Shown: positions 8,789 to 16,398, counted from the stretch's first letter. The stretch: DNA of 24,970 nt from Maribacter sp. (GCA_003232155.1 QILY01000285.1:1-24970); one strand, 5' to 3'. Program-made: numbers and translations. Notes: generated by a model from the sequence alone, not told the origin.

Positions 8789-8792
8789 GAAA

Positions 8793-9071
8793 TTAAATGA
8801 TAGCTAATATGTCACTTTCGCGCATCATTAAATAGTCAGTACCTTCTAATTTTAGTTCAGTACCAGCATACTTTCCGTAAAGAACGGTATCGCCAACTTT
8901 TACAGTAATTTTTTCATCTTTGGTTCCAGGGCCAACAGCCACAACTTTTCCTTTTTGCGGTTTTTCTTTTGCGGTATCTGGAATGTATATACCAGATGCT
9001 GTTTTGGTCTCGGCTGCCATAGGCTCAATGAGAACTCTATCTGCCAATGGTTTAATGCTAACTTTAGCCAT
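8793..9071 (-). CDS. groS: Co-chaperonin GroES (10 kDa)
   Basis: This 92-residue GroES forms the heptameric lid of the GroEL chamber. Typical features are IKPLADRVLIEP (about 6-17), the mobile loop TKTASGIYIPDTAKEKPQ (about 22-39), VVAVGPG, GDTVLYGKYAGTE and the C-terminal YLMMRESDILAII. It is the first gene of groSL: the secG terminator lies 90 bp upstream, so its promoter must lie in 9072-9161. I could not identify a convincing TAnnTTTG or a CIRCE operator there. Confidence 0.98.
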   Translation of the reverse strand: MAKVSIKPLADRVLIEPMAAETKTASGIYIPDTAKEKPQKGKVVAVGPGTKDEKITVKVGDTVLYGKYAGTELKLEGTDYLMMRESDILAII

Positions 9072-9161
9072 AGTATTCGGTTTTTTAAATTGTTATCTGT
9101 TTTCTTTCTTGGTGTAGGCAGAAATCATGCCATTACCTAGAAACTGACATATTGTAAAAAT

Positions 9162-9196
9162 AAAAATGCCAGCTTGTCATTTGGGCTGGCATTTTT
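9162..9196 (-). terminator. Terminator downstream of secG
   Basis: The inverted repeat AAAAATGCCAGC (9162-9173) / GCTGGCATTTTT (9185-9196) has an 11-base loop and ends in T-runs on both strands. Read on the minus strand it follows the secG stop by about 20 bp and separates the miaB-to-secG run from groSL. Confidence 0.88.
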
Positions 9197-9216
9197 TATA
9201 TGTTTTGTTGTCTTTT

Positions 9217-9576
9217 TTAAAGACTGTCAGTCGGTGTTGTGTCTGAAGGAGTAGTTTCAGGTACTAATTCTGGAACAGTCTCTGGCACTGTAATTTCAAT
9301 GTCATCGCCGTTCAGCAATTTAGAATCAGCATTTCCGAAATCTCCTTTAAGAGCAACGTTAGATGTTAAAATCAAAACTACTAGCATTATTGATAGCGTC
9401 CATGTACTTTTATCTAAAAAATCCCCTGTTTTCTTTACGCCACCAACTACTTGACTTCCACCGCCGCCAAATGATGAAGACAATCCACCACCTTTAGGGT
9501 TCTGCACCATAATTACCAACATTAGTAAAAAACAAACTATGATAATAAGAATTAAGAATATTGTAAATGTACTCAT
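9217..9576 (-). CDS. secG: Preprotein translocase subunit SecG
   Basis: This 119-residue small subunit of the SecYEG channel has two membrane helices (about 4-22 and 58-76). Between them is the conserved cytoplasmic loop VQNPKGGGLSSSFGGGGSQVVGGVKKTGDFLDK, typical of SecG. The last 30 residues are acidic and Pro/Thr-rich, with imperfect PETVPELVPETTP repeats, a tail absent from E. coli SecG but common in this phylum. It lies only 2 bp after the TPR-protein gene and is closed by its own terminator. Confidence 0.95.
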   Translation of the reverse strand: MSTFTIFLILIIIVCFLLMLVIMVQNPKGGGLSSSFGGGGSQVVGGVKKTGDFLDKSTWTLSIMLVVLILTSNVALKGDFGNADSKLLNGDDIEITVPETVPELVPETTPSDTTPTDSL

Positions 9577-9578
9577 TA

Positions 9579-10514
9579 CTACTTGGTATTTTCTTGTTGA
9601 ATTTTCTCTACTGCTTTAATACGGTCTGCAAAGAAACCACTTTTTCCCGGATATTTCAAACTTAAAATTTTGTAGGCCTGTACGGCTTTTTTGTATTTTT
9701 TTTGCTCTAAATATACCTTTGCCAAAGTCTCGGTCATTAGCTCATTCTTATCCAACTTGGCAAATGCTTTTACATCTACTTTTGTTGTTGGGTCTTCTGT
9801 GGCCACTATTTTCGGATTGTTGGCTATAAACGTATCAATACGGTCGAATTTTTTCTTTCTTACTATTTTTTCTTCTTCTTTACGGTCAGACTCAAGGCTT
9901 TGAGAGGTGTTATTTTCTTGATTTTTGTTTGACGGGTCTCTGTCAACGGGTTTCTGCGATGTGAGTTGCAACCATTCACTGAAAGAATATTTCTCACTCT
10001 TGGTAAATGATAGTGGTTCTCCTATTTCAAGTGTTGCTTCAGCCTCTTTTTTTGCTTGAATTGCCTTGTCGATTTCTGGGTCTTTAGGTTTGAATAATTT
10101 GGGGTCAAGAATTTGCTCTGCGTCCAGAGTATCTTGGGGCAATGGCTCATCATCTGACTTTTCAATCAAAGGAACTTCTTTTTTAGTCTCAGGTAATACT
10201 TCTTCTGATATGATTTCAGTTTCTGCTAAAGCTCCTGTTTTTCCTGAGATAGTATCTGCAATACTATTTTGTAAAAAATCTTTAGAGGTGATAAAATCGA
10301 ATAAAATATCTCTGTCCGTTGTATAGGCAGCAGCTATTTTAAGCGCATTATTGTATTTGAAGCTATTTAGATTTTTTAATCCTTTTAAATGAATAGCTCT
10401 AGCAGGTTGAAAATAGGGGTATTCAGATAGAACGTCTTCTAATTCTTTGGTTTGTTCAGAAGAAACCACTTTATCTGGGTTTTGTAATAGATGTGTAAAG
10501 TCTTGTACATTCAT
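9579..10514 (-). CDS. TPR-like hypothetical protein of the lptE-secG cluster
   Basis: This 311-residue soluble protein has no signal peptide or membrane helix. The N-terminal third (about 1-85) is helical, with LEDVLSEYPYFQPARAIHLKGL. The middle (about 105-230) is charged and of low complexity (many E, K, P), probably disordered. The C-terminal part (about 250-305) has one or two TPR-like helix pairs: LMTETLAKVYLEQKKYKKAVQAYKILSLKYP. The gene sits between lptE and secG, 2 bp from secG, which suggests co-expression with envelope-assembly genes. I recognise it as a conserved flavobacterial type but know no assigned function. TPR domains usually mediate protein-protein contact. Confidence 0.8.
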   Translation of the reverse strand: MNVQDFTHLLQNPDKVVSSEQTKELEDVLSEYPYFQPARAIHLKGLKNLNSFKYNNALKIAAAYTTDRDILFDFITSKDFLQNSIADTISGKTGALAETEIISEEVLPETKKEVPLIEKSDDEPLPQDTLDAEQILDPKLFKPKDPEIDKAIQAKKEAEATLEIGEPLSFTKSEKYSFSEWLQLTSQKPVDRDPSNKNQENNTSQSLESDRKEEEKIVRKKKFDRIDTFIANNPKIVATEDPTTKVDVKAFAKLDKNELMTETLAKVYLEQKKYKKAVQAYKILSLKYPGKSGFFADRIKAVEKIQQENTK

Positions 10515-10563
10515 TTTTTTAGAGTCAAGAAACAGGACTATGATATTTCAAATAAAATTTATA

Positions 10564-11082
10564 CTACCAATCTGCTAGAGATGCATTGAAAATATCTTGG
10601 GTAATGCGTTCAAAAATAATTTCATGGGCTTCACTTCTTATTGATGCCAATTGTGTATTTGCATCATAATCAAAGAAGAATGAAAAACGTTGTTCAAAAT
10701 CAACATTTTCTTTGGTCTTGTTGTAAAAACGGACTTTTACTGCCATAGAAAGCCTGTTTTGTGCCGCAGTCTGTTCTGCTGTTGCGGTCATAGGTGATAT
10801 GCGGTATTCAACAATTTCGCCTTCGTACAGTAAATCTGCATTGCCATTGTTTACCAAATCTAAACTGGATTGGTTTTGAATTCTATTCTGAAGTGCTTGC
10901 TGAAAATCTCTATCGACCTGAGGTTCAAATGTAGAACCCGGATTTTGGGTTGCATAGTTCTGAAAATAACTTACCTGAAATGTTTTGGCAGTACCCACAT
11001 TGCCACCGGTGAAATTATAGACGCCACAACTTAGCATAATAATTGGCAAAAGAAAAACAAGTATTTTTTTTATTCTAATCAA
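10564..11082 (-). CDS. lptE: LptE-family LPS-assembly lipoprotein
   Basis: This 172-residue secreted protein has a lipoprotein signal peptide: MIRIKKILVFLLPIIMLSC with lipobox Cys19, followed by GVYNFTGG. The body (AKTFQVSYFQNYA, LLYEGEIVEYRISPM, RLSMAVKVRFYNK, FSFFFDY) fits the Bacteroidota LptE/LptE-like family. In E. coli LptE plugs and helps assemble the outer-membrane LPS translocon LptD. Sequence identity across phyla is low, so the assignment rests on the CGxYxFTG start, the size and the conserved cluster. It lies 49 bp upstream of the TPR-protein gene and 69 bp after the sigma-54 regulator gene. Confidence 0.85.
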   Translation of the reverse strand: MIRIKKILVFLLPIIMLSCGVYNFTGGNVGTAKTFQVSYFQNYATQNPGSTFEPQVDRDFQQALQNRIQNQSSLDLVNNGNADLLYEGEIVEYRISPMTATAEQTAAQNRLSMAVKVRFYNKTKENVDFEQRFSFFFDYDANTQLASIRSEAHEIIFERITQDIFNASLADW

Positions 11083-11151
11083 TCTTTGCTGTTTTAATAG
11101 TTTACGGTTTCTATTGTTTCAGAACTTGAAACTTGAAACAGAAAACCTGTT

Positions 11152-12423
11152 TTACAAATCGTATTGTTTTATTTTTCGGTACAATGTTCGCTCTGAAATA
11201 CCAAGTTCAGAGGCTGCGGCTTTTCGTTTGCCTCTATTCCTCTTCAACGATTTCTTAATCAATTCTATTTCTTTGTCTTGTAAAGATAGGGTTTCTTCCT
11301 CTTCTATTTCTTCGGCAAAATGGTACTTGTCTTCTACGATAGGTGTTTGGGTCACAGGTTCAATATTACGGGTTTCCGTTAGTCGTAATACTTCTAATGA
11401 AGAACCACTTTCATCAGAAATTTCTTCACCATCAGCGCCATATATTTTTCGAATTAAATTTTCATTATCTTCCTGAACCTTTTTAGTATCATTATTCTTA
11501 AGAAGTTCTAAGGTCAATTTTTTTAAATCGTGCAAATCGCCTTTCATATCAAAAAGCACTTTGTATAAAATTTCACGTTCATTACTGAAGTCGCCCTCTT
11601 TCCCCCCATTTCCGATAACGGCAGGTAAGTTTGAGCTGCTTGCACTTGGTAAATATCCGTTAAGGGTAAATGCTGAAATATTTCGTTTTTCTTCAAGTAC
11701 TGATACTTGCTCGGCAATGTTTCTAAGTTGACGAATGTTTCCGGGCCAACGGTATTTTAATAATAAATCTGTGGCAGCATCTTCTAACCGAATTGTGGGC
11801 ATTTTATATTTCAGCCCAAAATCAGAAGCAAATTTTCGAAATAGTAAGTGAATATCATTCTGTCTTTCACGTAAAGGCAGAATATTGATTTCAACCGTAC
11901 TCAATCTATAGTACAGATCTTCCCTAAACTTTTCCTTTTTTATGGCTTCGAATATTTGAACGTTGGTAGCCGCTACAATACGCACATCGGTTTTTTGTAC
12001 TTGCGAAGACCCTACTTTTAAAAATTCGCCATTTTCTAAAACTCGAAGCAAACGTACTTGTGTGGTCAATGGTAGTTCACCTACTTCGTCCAAGAAAATT
12101 GTACCACCATTAGCGACTTCGAAGTAACCGTTTCGTGTAGATGTCGCACCCGTAAAAGCCCCTTTTTCATGACCAAAAAGTTCACTGTCTATGGTTCCTT
12201 CAGGTATAGCACCACAGTTTACTGCAATGTATTTGGCGTGTTTTCTGTGAGATAGCGAATGAATTATTTTTGGTATGGATTCTTTCCCCACACCACTTTC
12301 ACCTGTAACTAAAACAGAAATATCGGTAGGCGCTACCTGAATGGCCTTTTCAATGGCACGGTTCAGTTTGGTATCATTACCAATGATTTCAAAACGTTGT
12401 TTTATTGATTGTGTGCTTTCCAT
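11152..12423 (-). CDS. Sigma-54-interacting transcriptional regulator without receiver domain
   Basis: This 423-residue bacterial enhancer-binding protein activates RNA polymerase bound to sigma-54. It starts directly with the AAA+ domain: Walker A GESGVGKE (41-48), the sigma-54 contact loop GAFTGA (88-93), Walker B GGTIFLDE (106-113), FREDLYYRL (166-174) and WPGNIRQLRN (226-235). A Fis-type helix-turn-helix closes the protein (about 385-420, RKAAASELGISERTLYRKIKQ). There is no N-terminal receiver, PAS or GAF domain, so activity may be controlled by a partner or by level. A linker of about 125 residues, acidic and probably flexible, separates AAA+ from HTH and is unusually long. The gene lies between miaB and lptE. 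Confidence 0.92.
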   Translation of the reverse strand: MESTQSIKQRFEIIGNDTKLNRAIEKAIQVAPTDISVLVTGESGVGKESIPKIIHSLSHRKHAKYIAVNCGAIPEGTIDSELFGHEKGAFTGATSTRNGYFEVANGGTIFLDEVGELPLTTQVRLLRVLENGEFLKVGSSQVQKTDVRIVAATNVQIFEAIKKEKFREDLYYRLSTVEINILPLRERQNDIHLLFRKFASDFGLKYKMPTIRLEDAATDLLLKYRWPGNIRQLRNIAEQVSVLEEKRNISAFTLNGYLPSASSSNLPAVIGNGGKEGDFSNEREILYKVLFDMKGDLHDLKKLTLELLKNNDTKKVQEDNENLIRKIYGADGEEISDESGSSLEVLRLTETRNIEPVTQTPIVEDKYHFAEEIEEEETLSLQDKEIELIKKSLKRNRGKRKAAASELGISERTLYRKIKQYDL

Positions 12424-12512
12424 TTTATTTTCATTTCACCCCTTCATCTTCGCTCAGGATAAACTCCGAAGGAAATCTGTATTGTTATTTCTCGCGAAAG
12501 AGGGAATCTATT
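12424..12512. repeat. Spacer with degenerate REP-like repeat between miaB and the sigma-54 regulator gene
   Basis: The spacer contains TTCATCTTCGCTCAGGATAA (12447-12466) and an imperfect hairpin, ATTTCTC...AGGGAAT (12487-12507). Both resemble degenerate copies of short extragenic palindromes related to the groS-groL spacer hairpins. No terminator with a U-run is present, so read-through from miaB is possible. Confidence 0.4.
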
Positions 12513-13958
12513 TTAGTTATTTTTTGAATATTCTACAGCTTCTCCAATTAAGGTGGCTGAAGTACAATCTTCAATTTTTACATTTACAAAATCGCCCACT
12601 TTATAATTTTCCTTATGAAAAACTACAACTGTGCTTTGCGAATTTCGACCCATCCATTGTGTATCTGATTTTTTAGAAGTTCCTTCAATTAAAACTTCTT
12701 CGGTCTTACCTAAATGTTCTTCGGTTCTGTATTTGCAGTGTTCACGTTGCAATGCTATTATTTCTGCCAACCTTCGTTGCTTTATTTCCAACGGAACATC
12801 ATCTTCCAATTTTCTTGCCGCCATTGTTCCTGGGCGTTCAGAATATAGGTACATATAACCAAAATCATATTTCACATATTCTAATGCTGCTAAAGTATCT
12901 TGGTGGTCTTCTTCAGTCTCTGTTGGAAAACCAGAGATTATATCTTGTGATATACCACAATCAGGAATAATTTTTCTGATAGTATCGATTAATTCAAAAT
13001 ACTCTTCAATGGTATGCAAGCGGTTCATTTCTTTTAAAATACGGTTGCTGCCACTTTGAACCGGTAAATGAATATGGTTGCAAATATTATCATACTTGGC
13101 CATGGTCTCAATCACGTCTAAAGTCATATCCTGCGGATTAGATGTAGAGAACCGAATTCGCATTTTTGGCTGTGCCGCAGCGACCATACCTAAAAGAGTA
13201 GAAAAATTTACTGCGGTAGCTTTTTGCATTTCTGATGCTTTGACAAAATCTTTCTTCAATCCACCGCCATACCATAAATAGCTATCTACATTCTGCCCCA
13301 ATAGGGTGATTTCTTTATATCCTTTTTCCCAAAGGTCATTTACTTCCCCTAAAATGGAATGTGGATCACGACTACGTTCGCGGCCACGTGTAAAGGGTAC
13401 CACACAGAACGTACACATATTGTCACAACCTCTAGTAATAGAGACCAATGCACTTACACCATTAGTTTGTAATCTTACCGGAGAGATGTCACCATAGGTC
13501 TCTTCTTTAGAAAGCACTACATTCACGGCATCACGACCGGCATCAATTTCTTGAATGAGATTAGGTAGGTCTTTATAGGCATCGGGGCCTACGACCATAT
13601 CCACTATTTTTTCTTCCTCTAAAAATTTATGTTTTAAACGTTCGGCCATACAGCCTAAAACACCCACCTTTAAATGGGGCCTGTGTTTTTTGACAGCATT
13701 GTATTTCTCTAATCGCTTGCGAACGGTAAGTTCAGCTTTTTCTCTAATTGAGCAGGTGTTTACCAATACCAAATCGGCATCTTCCAACTTATCGGTAGTA
13801 TTAAAACCTTCATTGGCCAAAATAGAAGCTACAATTTCACTGTCAGCAAAGTTCATTGCGCAACCATAACTTTCGATATATAGATTACGGCTGTTCTTTT
13901 TGTTTTTCTTATTGGAGATGGTAGTGCCTTGAGCCGATCCGTCTATGGTCTTCTGCAT
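12513..13958 (-). CDS. miaB: tRNA (N6-isopentenyladenosine(37)-C2)-methylthiotransferase MiaB
   Basis: This 481-residue radical-SAM enzyme adds a methylthio group to i6A37 of tRNAs reading UNN codons. The N-terminal MTTase domain has its cluster cysteines at 33 (ESYGCAMN), 69 (VNTCSIREKAE) and 103 (LGCMAE). The radical SAM cysteines are C178, C182 and C185 in RGCDNMCTFCVVPFTRGRE, and a TRAM domain lies at about 415-478 (EVLIEGTSKKS, VGDFVNVKIEDCTSATLIGEA). A basic extension of about 20 residues precedes the core. The gene is divergent from the methyltransferase gene and heads the run miaB - sigma-54 regulator - lptE - TPR - secG. A perfect -7 element precedes it. Confidence 0.97.
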   Translation of the reverse strand: MQKTIDGSAQGTTISNKKNKKNSRNLYIESYGCAMNFADSEIVASILANEGFNTTDKLEDADLVLVNTCSIREKAELTVRKRLEKYNAVKKHRPHLKVGVLGCMAERLKHKFLEEEKIVDMVVGPDAYKDLPNLIQEIDAGRDAVNVVLSKEETYGDISPVRLQTNGVSALVSITRGCDNMCTFCVVPFTRGRERSRDPHSILGEVNDLWEKGYKEITLLGQNVDSYLWYGGGLKKDFVKASEMQKATAVNFSTLLGMVAAAQPKMRIRFSTSNPQDMTLDVIETMAKYDNICNHIHLPVQSGSNRILKEMNRLHTIEEYFELIDTIRKIIPDCGISQDIISGFPTETEEDHQDTLAALEYVKYDFGYMYLYSERPGTMAARKLEDDVPLEIKQRRLAEIIALQREHCKYRTEEHLGKTEEVLIEGTSKKSDTQWMGRNSQSTVVVFHKENYKVGDFVNVKIEDCTSATLIGEAVEYSKNN

Positions 13959-13996
13959 TTTTATTGTAAATTCGTTTTCGAGCTTATATCGATTAG

Positions 13997-14004
13997 CAAA
14001 GATA
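13997..14004 (-). promoter_or_regulatory. Candidate miaB promoter (-7 element)
   Basis: Minus-strand TATCTTTG is a full match to the Bacteroidota TAnnTTTG, 39 bp upstream of the miaB ATG. A TTG occurs 21 bp further upstream (within AATTGTCAC), within the known spacing range for the -33 element. Confidence 0.6.
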
Positions 14005-14027
14005 ATACTAAATCCAAAAAAGTGACA

Positions 14028-14053
14028 ATTTGACAGTTAAATCTTTGTCAAAT
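14028..14053. promoter_or_regulatory. Inverted repeat in the miaB / methyltransferase divergent region
   Basis: ATTTGACA (14028-14035) and TGTCAAAT (14046-14053) are perfect 8-bp inverted arms with a 10-bp spacer. They lie upstream of both the miaB promoter and the methyltransferase start (20 bp before its ATG). The arrangement is compatible with an operator for a dimeric regulator or an RNA hairpin leader; there is no direct evidence for either. Confidence 0.4.
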
Positions 14054-14072
14054 AATACTAACTGATAATAAT

Positions 14073-14804
14073 ATGATCAAAACATTATTGAGAAAGATTA
14101 CATTTTCCTATCTGTGGAGCAAAACAAACAAGCAAAAAATAGCTAATGAGCTCCGACAAGAAGATTATGCTACAAAAGAGGTGATGGACATCATTTATAA
14201 GAATAAGCTATGGGGAGGTGATAGCCAGGATTTTTACTCAGGTGCAGGGTCGCATTCTCCCAAAATAGTTCAACCTTATATATCATGCTTGGTTGAATTC
14301 TTTGGTTCTTTGGATGAAAAAATTACCGTTTGTGATTTGGGTTGTGGAGATTTTAATGTGGGCAACCAATTAGTAGAACATGCACATAAATATATAGGCC
14401 TTGATATTGTTGATGACCTTATTCAAAGAAATAAGGGATTATTTCATAAAGACAATTTAGAATTTCACTGTATTAATATTGTAAATGAAAATTTACCAGA
14501 AGCTGAATGCGTTTTAGTAAGGCAGGTATTACAACATTTAACCAATGATGAAGTTGCCAAGGTATTGGGTAAGTTAAAAAACTACAAGTATGTAATAATT
14601 ACAGAGCATGTGCCGTTTGGTAAATTCATGCCCAATAAAGATAAAAAAACAGGCCCAGGCACACGATTGTCTATGAATAGCGGTATTGATATTGCCCAAC
14701 CCCCTTTTAACTTTGATGCAAAAATTGAAAAAGAATTATTGCGATTGAATTTTAGAAAGAAGAAAACACAGATAGTAACCACCTTATACCAAAATATAGA
14801 ATGA
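14073..14804 (+). CDS. Class I SAM-dependent methyltransferase, substrate unknown
   Basis: This 243-residue protein has the Rossmann methyltransferase signature VCDLGCGDFNVG (86-97, motif I), an acidic motif II in YIGLDIVDD (107-115) and VLVRQVLQHLTNDEVAKVL (147-165), in the place of motifs III/IV. After the core comes a GPGTRLSMNSGIDIAQPPF segment, which resembles the C-terminal part of small-molecule or sugar methyltransferases. I cannot name the substrate. The last base pair of its stop codon comes from the inserted palindromic element: GAA-T plus GA of the element gives TGA. Before insertion it would have been GAA-TAA, so the protein is unchanged. It was probably co-transcribed with the downstream membrane-protein gene. 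Confidence 0.85.
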   Translation: MIKTLLRKITFSYLWSKTNKQKIANELRQEDYATKEVMDIIYKNKLWGGDSQDFYSGAGSHSPKIVQPYISCLVEFFGSLDEKITVCDLGCGDFNVGNQLVEHAHKYIGLDIVDDLIQRNKGLFHKDNLEFHCINIVNENLPEAECVLVRQVLQHLTNDEVAKVLGKLKNYKYVIITEHVPFGKFMPNKDKKTGPGTRLSMNSGIDIAQPPFNFDAKIEKELLRLNFRKKKTQIVTTLYQNIE

Positions 14805-15018
14805 ACTCATTTAAACTTTTTGGATTTAACCGAAAAATGATGCTTTTGTAATCAATTGAGGGCTTTTTTTAATTGAATAGCCATCGTTATTGAATAAAAA
14901 AAAAAAAAAAACATTGTTGTCCGATAAACCTCAAGAATAAGCATGAAAGCTTTGTCAACCCCATTGAATTGGTTTGATTTTGGTCATTTTCAAAAAGTAA
15001 GCCCCCTCTATTTCACAG

Positions 15019-16237
15019 TTATTGAAATTGTAATTTTTCTTGAAATTCTTCTGGTTTGCCTTTGTTTTTGACAAAGGCTACAGCAAAAGCATCTACATTG
15101 TTAAAAAAGTCGGTAAATTTCACATAACTGAACAGATGTTTCTGTAATAAGCTAACAAGATTGGAAAACGCCCGTTAACTGGCGCTTCATAAAGGTTATT
15201 AGCAGTAAAGCTATCAGGCTACACCATATTTGTATTTGTATGGCGTTTTTATTATCACCATAGAAGTATTGCAGCGGAAAGTTCTGTTTTATCTTCTTGA
15301 ACAACAGTTCAACCTCCCAGCGCTTTTTATACAACAATGCTATTTTCTCGGCAGGCAGATCAAACAGGTTGGTTAAAAAATAATACACTTTGTTTTTTTC
15401 TTTATGGTAATAGGACACAAGCCTTAAAATAGCTTCCTGCTGCTCTCCTTGTTCATTTTTGTACGCCAAGGCTATTTGCGCATCGCGCAGTACTTCATTA
15501 GACGTTGCTTCTAGTAAATCATATTCTTTTATAAAACGTTCTTTGGCATTGTTCTTTAGGCGAGTAACAAAATAGGTGTCCTGAGCATTCCATGTATCGA
15601 ACAATGCATAGTTGTTGTAGGCTTTATCAAACAGGGCAACCTCTCCTTTGTTTACAACATCTTGATGCTGTATGAATAAAGAATCATGTTCACGAGCATG
15701 GCTGTGATATACTTTTACGGGAATACCTGCTTGCATATCTAACTTTTGATGGCTCTTTATACCGCCTTTTCTTTTTCCATTACTGGGATTGCGACCAACA
15801 CACTCAAATATGGGCTGAAAAAGACCTATAGTGGTTGAATCAATGGCATATACCTTTTTATCTATCACCAACTGCTTATGGCTGTCCGATAAACTTGGAA
15901 GATAGTCATCGACTAAATCATAATAGATATCTTCAAAGACACCACAGTCCCTGCGTTTATTAGCATCAGACACCGTACTACGTCTTGGGGTGTAGTCAAA
16001 CTTACAATGTTCTATTTTATTTCCATAACTCACGATGCCGCCACAGAGTTCTCGCAACGAGTTGCAACCTGAGCTTACTCCGTAAAGCATTGTTATCAAG
16101 TGTTGGAAGGTAGTAAAGCGTTTACAGTAGCGGTCTGACTTATGCTCTTTAGTTCGCTTTGTGATTTTATTATTGTTCAATAAACCTATCATTTGACTGA
16201 AAATCGGCTGTCCGAAAAAAATACTACTTTTGCTCAT
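15019..16237 (-). pseudogene. IS4-type DDE transposase with 3' frameshift
   Basis: The open frame from 16237 runs to a TAG at 15152 (361 residues) and contains the catalytic triad D133 (YAIDSTTIG), D204 (VALFDKAYNN) and E310 (in YKKRWEVELLFKKIKQNF, the Y-R-E-K signature of IS4). The N-terminal region (MSKSSIFFGQPIFSQMIGLL) is a DUF4372-type start. The last residues, LTGVFQSC, look out of frame. In the +1 frame the DNA continues without stop for 49 codons (FSNLVSLLQKHLFSYVKFTD and on) to a TAA at 15019. Removing one base from the CCC at 15171-15173 joins the two into a 405-residue protein. The catalytic residues are intact, so partial activity cannot be excluded; a sequencing error is the other explanation. 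Confidence 0.82.
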
Positions 16238-16275
16238 AGTTGGAATATTTTTGAAAATGATAAATCAACTATACG

Positions 16276-16304
16276 AAAAAAGCCTCGATTATCGAGGCTT
16301 TTTT
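16276..16304. terminator. Bidirectional terminator hairpin inside the IS right end
   Basis: AAAAAAGCCTCGA (16276-16288), loop TTA, TCGAGGCTTTTTT (16292-16304): a 13-bp perfect stem with A- and T-runs on either side. It lies upstream of the transposase start, just inside the inverted repeat. In this place it would stop external transcription from entering the transposase gene and would also separate the two flanking host genes transcriptionally. Confidence 0.8.
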
Positions 16305-16398
16305 TATCGGACAACAATATAAAAAAAAGACAAAAAGTGAGTGCAAAATGATTATTTTGCAGGAAATTTAAAAAATTTAAATGAGTTCAATAATGGAT

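Larger units (their letters stand above)
14913..16318 (-). mobile_element. IS4-family-type insertion sequence, 1406 bp, nested in the palindromic element
   Basis: The ends are perfect 16-bp inverted repeats, ATTGTTGTCCGATAAA (14913-14928 and 16303-16318). Inside is one DDE transposase on the minus strand. The outer flanks are AT-rich and similar (left ATA plus a 16-A tract ending in AC; right ATAAAAAAAAGAC), which fits a target duplication of about 10-13 bp blurred by A-tract slippage, but this cannot be fixed exactly. A strong symmetric hairpin lies just inside the right end. Family assignment is from the transposase. Confidence 0.88.
14803..16388. mobile_element. Palindromic non-coding element (MITE-like), copy 1, split by an IS4-type insertion
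   Basis: The left end GAACTCATTTAAACTTTTT (14803-14821) and the right end 16370-16388 are inverted repeats matching at 18 of 19 positions. They are flanked by the direct repeat AAT (14800-14802 and 16389-16391). Apart from the IS at 14913-16318, the remaining 180 bp align with the 152-bp copy at 17978-18129 (shared blocks include ACCGAAAA, GCTTTTGT, GTGAGTGCAAAATG and TTTGCAGG). It encodes no protein, so movement would need a transposase supplied elsewhere. It sits exactly between the stop codon of the methyltransferase gene and the original ATG of the membrane-protein gene. Confidence 0.85.

Noticed and set aside
9072..9161. A CIRCE or other heat-shock operator upstream of groS
   Set aside because: I looked for TTAGCACTC-type inverted repeats and found none; there is also no clear TAnnTTTG.
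11110..11150. TTTCAGAACTTGAAACTTGAAACAG, as a possible terminator or operator after the sigma-54 regulator gene
   Set aside because: It is a short direct repeat (ACTTGAA) without a convincing stem or U-run on the relevant strand.
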